From assembly GCA_001304155.1 (NCBI GenBank), contig LJUX01000018.1, positions 1-49,438 of the forward strand: a DNA stretch of 49,438 nucleotides, read 5' to 3'. The notes beneath the pieces were generated by a model, which did no database searches, was not told the origin of the DNA, and worked only from the letters and a program-made list of their open reading frames with translations. A program made the position numbers and the translations under genes. The DNA comes from a candidate division Zixibacteria bacterium SM23_73_3 (GTDB taxonomy: Bacteria > Zixibacteria > MSB-5A5 > SM1-73). This document shows positions 45,599 to 49,438 of the stretch, piece after piece (position 1 is the stretch's first letter; each line of letters starts with the position of its first letter).

Positions 45599-46285
45599 TT
45601 GTATGTTATGGCGAAAAAAATAATTGCCATAGACGGGCCGGCGGCGTCCGGAAAAAGTACCACGGCTAAAATGGTGGCAAAGAGATTAGGCTTTTTGTAT
45701 CTGGATACCGGAGCCATGTATCGCGCCATAACCTTAAAGGCGCTGGAGCTTGGGGTGGACGTAAACGACGAGGAAAAGTTAGAAAATTTGACCAAAAATT
45801 CCGTAATCAATTTTGAAAACAAAGACGGCACAAGCAGAATATGGATGGATGGAAAGGATGTGACCGAAAAGATAAGAGAACCTGAGGTGGACAGAAACGT
45901 ATCCTATGTATCCATGCATGAAAAGGTCAGAAGAGTGTTGGTGAAAATGCAGAAGAGGATGGGGGAGGAGAACGATCTGGTGGCAGAGGGAAGGGATACC
46001 ACCACTGTGGTTTTCCCTCACGCTTTTAAGGTCTACCTGGATGCAGATCTTGAAGAAAGGGCAAAAAGGCGCTTTCTGGAACTCAAGGAAAAGGGGATTC
46101 AAACCTCGCTGAAGGAACAGAGCGAGGAGATATCCCGAAGGGATAAGTTAGATTCAGAAAGGGAACAGAGCCCCCTTCTTCGGGATAAGGATGCGGTGGT
46201 GGTGAACACCACCCATTTGACCATTGAACAACAGGTGGATCGAGTGATCCAGCTGTTTTTGCAGAATGTCGCGGCAGAGGCTTAA
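45599..46285 (+). CDS. cmk: Cytidylate kinase (start TTG 45599 or ATG 45608)
   Basis: IAIDGPAASGKSTTAKMVAKRLGFLYLDTGAMYRAITLKAL; VAEGRDTTTVVFPHAFKVYLDA. Confidence 0.95.
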   Translation: MYVMAKKIIAIDGPAASGKSTTAKMVAKRLGFLYLDTGAMYRAITLKALELGVDVNDEEKLENLTKNSVINFENKDGTSRIWMDGKDVTEKIREPEVDRNVSYVSMHEKVRRVLVKMQKRMGEENDLVAEGRDTTTVVFPHAFKVYLDADLEERAKRRFLELKEKGIQTSLKEQSEEISRRDKLDSEREQSPLLRDKDAVVVNTTHLTIEQQVDRVIQLFLQNVAAEA

Positions 46286-46296
46286 ACAGATTTGAA

Positions 46297-46920
46297 GTGA
46301 GAACTCACTATTATATAGGTTGTCTGATTATCAAACTAATTCTTAAGATTTTTTGGCGCTTCAAAAGAATCGGAGCAGAGAATATACCGAAGATTGGAGG
46401 GGTGATCATCGCCGCCAATCATGTGGCTTACGTAGATCCTCCAGTTATCGGAGCTGTCACTCCCCGGGAACTTTTCTATCTGGCTAAGGCTGAGCTTTTC
46501 TCCAATGCGCTTTTCGGATGGCTGATAAAAAAATACAATGCCATTCCCATCACCCGGGGAGCTTTTGACAGAAAGGCGATCACCAAAGCAGTGGAGCTTT
46601 TAAGAGAAGGAAAGGCGCTTCTTTTCTTCCCGGAAGGCACCAGAAGCAGAGATGGTAAATTTCTGGAACCCAAGTTGGGGTTGGGAATGATTGCGCTAGA
46701 GGCAAAAGTGCCAATAGTACCAGCCTACATTTCCAATTCGGGAAATTTATTTACGTCTTTCCTTAGAAGAAAAAGGTTGGTCATCGGTTTTGACGTGCCA
46801 ATCGAAAAGAACTTTCTGGAAGAGTTGCCCAAAGATAGGGAAGGATACAAAAGCATCGGACTGGAGATTATGAAAAAGATCGGCATGATAAAAGAAAAGA
46901 TAGAAAAATGTAATTTTTGA
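46297..46920 (+). CDS. plsC: 1-acyl-sn-glycerol-3-phosphate acyltransferase (GTG start)
   Basis: AANHVAYVDPPV (NHxxxxD), FFPEGTRSRDGKFLEPKLG. Confidence 0.93.
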   Translation: MRTHYYIGCLIIKLILKIFWRFKRIGAENIPKIGGVIIAANHVAYVDPPVIGAVTPRELFYLAKAELFSNALFGWLIKKYNAIPITRGAFDRKAITKAVELLREGKALLFFPEGTRSRDGKFLEPKLGLGMIALEAKVPIVPAYISNSGNLFTSFLRRKRLVIGFDVPIEKNFLEELPKDREGYKSIGLEIMKKIGMIKEKIEKCNF

Positions 46921-46967
46921 TTTGGTTATTTGAAAAAAACGAGTAAATTAACAAAGTGGATGTGAAG

Positions 46968-47804
46968 ATGAAAATACACGTGGTTAAAGAGGCGGGTTTC
47001 TGCTTCGGAGTGAAAAGAGCCATACGGCTTGCCTCTAATGCGGCAAGGAGTAAAGCAGGAAAAGCATACACTCTGGGGCCGTTGATTCACAATCCGCAAG
47101 TTGTGGAGGACTTAGAGAAAAAGGGAGTGCACGCGGTAAAAGAGATACGAAAGAACCGAAAGGGGACACTGATAATACGTTCGCACGGCGTTCACCCTCA
47201 CATACTCAAACGGATAAGGACTAAAGGAATCAAGGTGGTGGATGCCACCTGTCCCTTTGTGAAAAAGGCTCAGAGAATGGCAAAGCTTCTTCATGATCAG
47301 GGATATCAGGTGGCGGTAGTGGGAGAGGCACACCACCCGGAGGTTCAGGGGATCGTGGGATACGCCGGCGACTCGGCGATGGTGATAAACCACAATCGAA
47401 TGAAAAGGAGCTTCCCCCGTTTCTGGAAACTGGGTGTGATCGCTCAGACGACCCTGAGCATTGACGCGTTCAAACAGATAATAGGAAGGCTCATTGAACG
47501 CACGGAGGAGTTGAAGGTGTGCAACACCATCTGTGATGCCACTGCCCGCACTCAGAAGGCTACCTTAAAGCTAGCAGGGAAGGTGGACATGATGATTGTG
47601 GTGGGGGGGCATAACTCCGCCAACACAACTCGCTTGACCAAGTTGTGCAAGCGTCTGGGCACTTCCACTCACCACGTGGAGACCGCCGGGGAACTGCGAA
47701 AGGTGTGGTTTGAAGGCAAAAAATCCGTGGGCGTCACCTCCGGCACCTCTACCCCGGAGTGGTTGATAAAACAGGTGGTGGAGCGTATAAGGAGTTTCAA
47801 TTAA
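46968..47804 (+). CDS. ispH: 4-hydroxy-3-methylbut-2-enyl diphosphate reductase
   Basis: AGFCFGVKRAIRLA; TLGPLIHNPQVVEDL; VDATCPFVKKAQ; EAHHPEVQGIVGY; GVTSGTSTPEWLI. Confidence 0.96.
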   Translation: MKIHVVKEAGFCFGVKRAIRLASNAARSKAGKAYTLGPLIHNPQVVEDLEKKGVHAVKEIRKNRKGTLIIRSHGVHPHILKRIRTKGIKVVDATCPFVKKAQRMAKLLHDQGYQVAVVGEAHHPEVQGIVGYAGDSAMVINHNRMKRSFPRFWKLGVIAQTTLSIDAFKQIIGRLIERTEELKVCNTICDATARTQKATLKLAGKVDMMIVVGGHNSANTTRLTKLCKRLGTSTHHVETAGELRKVWFEGKKSVGVTSGTSTPEWLIKQVVERIRSFN

Positions 47805-47864
47805 CACCTAAGCAAGAAAAAAATCCCCTTCAGGGGAAATTCAATATAAAGGAGGATCAATTTA

Positions 47865-49438
47865 ATGGTTGAGGAGAAAAAATCAAAAGACGCTTCTGCT
47901 TCCCCCGCAAAGGGGAGCAAGGCGGGCAAAACTTACCAAAAAGGAGGTGAGAAGAAAACTCAGGAGCAAAGAAGAAAGCCCGTTGCCAGAAAAAGAAAAC
48001 CGATAAAGAAGAAATCCACTACCAACAAGGAGAGTGCTGTTGCTCGAAAAAAGGCGACTGCGGCGAAAACAGAGGAGGTTAAGAAACCACAGAAGCCAAC
48101 TCCAAAGGTGGCTGAAGAAAAGCCGTCTTTAATCTCTATGTGGGCTTTGGCGCAAGCCATGGAAAAGGAATATTCCACTGAAGAATTTGAGCAATTTTTG
48201 GAAATGTATGAACCCACACTTAGCGACATCGAGGAGGGAGAGATCGTTGAAGGAAAGGTGATGGGGGTGACCAAAGAGGATGTGATCGTCGATGTGGGGT
48301 TCAAGTCTGAGGGAATCATCCCTATCGCCGAATTCCCGGAGCCTATAAATGTCAAGGTGGGGGATGAAATCGAGGTATACCTGGATGCTATTGAGGATCA
48401 GGATGGTCAACTGGTTTTGTCCAAACATAAAGCTGACTTCATGCGAGTGTGGGATAGAGTTAAAGAGGCGCATGATAAGAAAGAATTAATAGACGGGAAA
48501 ATCATAAGAAGGATCAAAGGCGGAATGGTGGTGGATCTGATGGGGGTAGATGCTTTTCTCCCCGGATCGCAGATAGCCCTCCGACAGGTTCCAGACTTTG
48601 ACGCCCTTTTAGGACAGACCATGCAGTTTAAGGTGATAAAGCTCAACAAAGCCCGCCGAAATATTGTGGTCTCACGAAGATCAGTCTTGGAAGAGGAGAG
48701 ACAAAAACAGAAAGAAAAGCTCCTGAAGGAAATTGAGAAGGGGCAAGTGAGAGAAGGAATGGTAAAAAACATCACCGATTTTGGAGTATTCATCGATCTG
48801 GGTGGGGTGGATGGGCTACTTCATATCACTGATATGTCCTGGGGCAGAATAAGTCACCCCAGCGAACTGGTGGCTTTAGGAGACAAGATCAATGTAAAAA
48901 TCATTGACTTTGACACAAACTCCGGGAGAATCTCGCTGGGACTGAAACAACTGACCCCATATCCATGGGAGAATATCGAGGAGAGGTTTCCGGTGGGGAA
49001 GAAGATCAAAGGGAAGGTGGTGTCCATCACCGACTATGGGGCATTCGTGGAGCTGGAGAAGGGTGTGGAGGGCTTAATTCACATCTCGGAGATGTCCTGG
49101 ACTCAGCATATAAAACATCCCTCCAAACTGATGGCGATTGGGGACATGGTGGAGGCAAAGGTGTTATCCGTGGATAAGGAGAATGAAAAAATCTCCTTAG
49201 GGATTAAACAACTGGAACCGGACCCCTGGGAAAACATTGAGAAGAAATACAAGGTTGGCACCCGGGTAACCGGAAGGGTGAGGAATCTTACTGCCTTCGG
49301 CGTATTCATCGAACTGGAGGAGGGGATTGATGGACTGGTTCATATCTCTGATTTGTCCTGGTCTAAAAGGATTCAGCATCCTTCGGAGGTAATGAAAAAG
49401 GGGGAAAAGGTGGAGGTGGTCGTGTTGAATGTGGATCG
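47865..49438 (+). CDS. rpsA: 30S ribosomal protein S1, partial (continues beyond window); Lys/Ala-rich N-terminal extension
   Basis: SD AAAGGAGGATC before ATG 47865. Open to the window end, with S1 repeats such as GEIVEGKVMGVTKEDVIVDVGFKSEGIIP, GQVREGMVKNITDFGVFIDLGGVDGLLHITDMSWGRISHPSE, GKKIKGKVVSITDYGAFVELEKGVEGLIHISEMSW. Missing from the ORF track. Confidence 0.95.
   Translation, partial: MVEEKKSKDASASPAKGSKAGKTYQKGGEKKTQEQRRKPVARKRKPIKKKSTTNKESAVARKKATAAKTEEVKKPQKPTPKVAEEKPSLISMWALAQAMEKEYSTEEFEQFLEMYEPTLSDIEEGEIVEGKVMGVTKEDVIVDVGFKSEGIIPIAEFPEPINVKVGDEIEVYLDAIEDQDGQLVLSKHKADFMRVWDRVKEAHDKKELIDGKIIRRIKGGMVVDLMGVDAFLPGSQIALRQVPDFDALLGQTMQFKVIKLNKARRNIVVSRRSVLEEERQKQKEKLLKEIEKGQVREGMVKNITDFGVFIDLGGVDGLLHITDMSWGRISHPSELVALGDKINVKIIDFDTNSGRISLGLKQLTPYPWENIEERFPVGKKIKGKVVSITDYGAFVELEKGVEGLIHISEMSWTQHIKHPSKLMAIGDMVEAKVLSVDKENEKISLGIKQLEPDPWENIEKKYKVGTRVTGRVRNLTAFGVFIELEEGIDGLVHISDLSWSKRIQHPSEVMKKGEKVEVVVLNVD

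Noticed and set aside
1-49438. tRNA, rRNA, CRISPR array, transposase, integrase or phage genes
   Set aside because: None recognised by eye on either strand. The direct/inverted repeats are irregularly spaced palindromes, not CRISPRs. tRNAscan-SE and Infernal would be decisive.

Overview
The window looks like an ordinary bacterial chromosome segment with dense protein-coding genes on both strands. I recognised no tRNA, rRNA, CRISPR array, transposase or prophage. Taxonomy is inference only: dockerin-like tails, VIT-VWA proteins, DUF2723 proteins and the general style suggest an uncultured FCB/Zixibacteria-like lineage. Left to right: an ECF sigma / zinc-finger anti-sigma / VIT-VWA operon (-); holA; a degenerate RNase H-fold protein; a TPR protein; a PqqD-like/M50 protease/HlyD fusion; a 1442-aa Cys-rich secreted protein (+) with a long structured leader; hflX; uvrA; gcvT; a stand-alone ThiD2-type protein; a PAS histidine kinase; a prepilin peptidase; a surface-glycan operon (methyltransferase to GT2); two DUF2723 membrane proteins flanking two type IV pilin genes; an NtrC-type sigma54 activator; GT87-like and GtrA proteins; purF; and the cmk-plsC-ispH-rpsA operon. 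rpsA is absent from the ORF track because it runs off the window. The most interesting signals are: (1) several families of intergenic palindromes, some nested or sharing modules, with compensatory core changes; (2) a consensus sigma54 promoter upstream of one pilin and a weaker one upstream of the other, in a locus that may glycosylate its pilins; (3) an in-frame TAA after which the VIT-VWA reading frame stays open to the window edge; (4) a structured leader with a possible 10-codon uORF upstream of the large secreted protein; and (5) a large domain apparently inserted inside an Ig-like domain of that protein.
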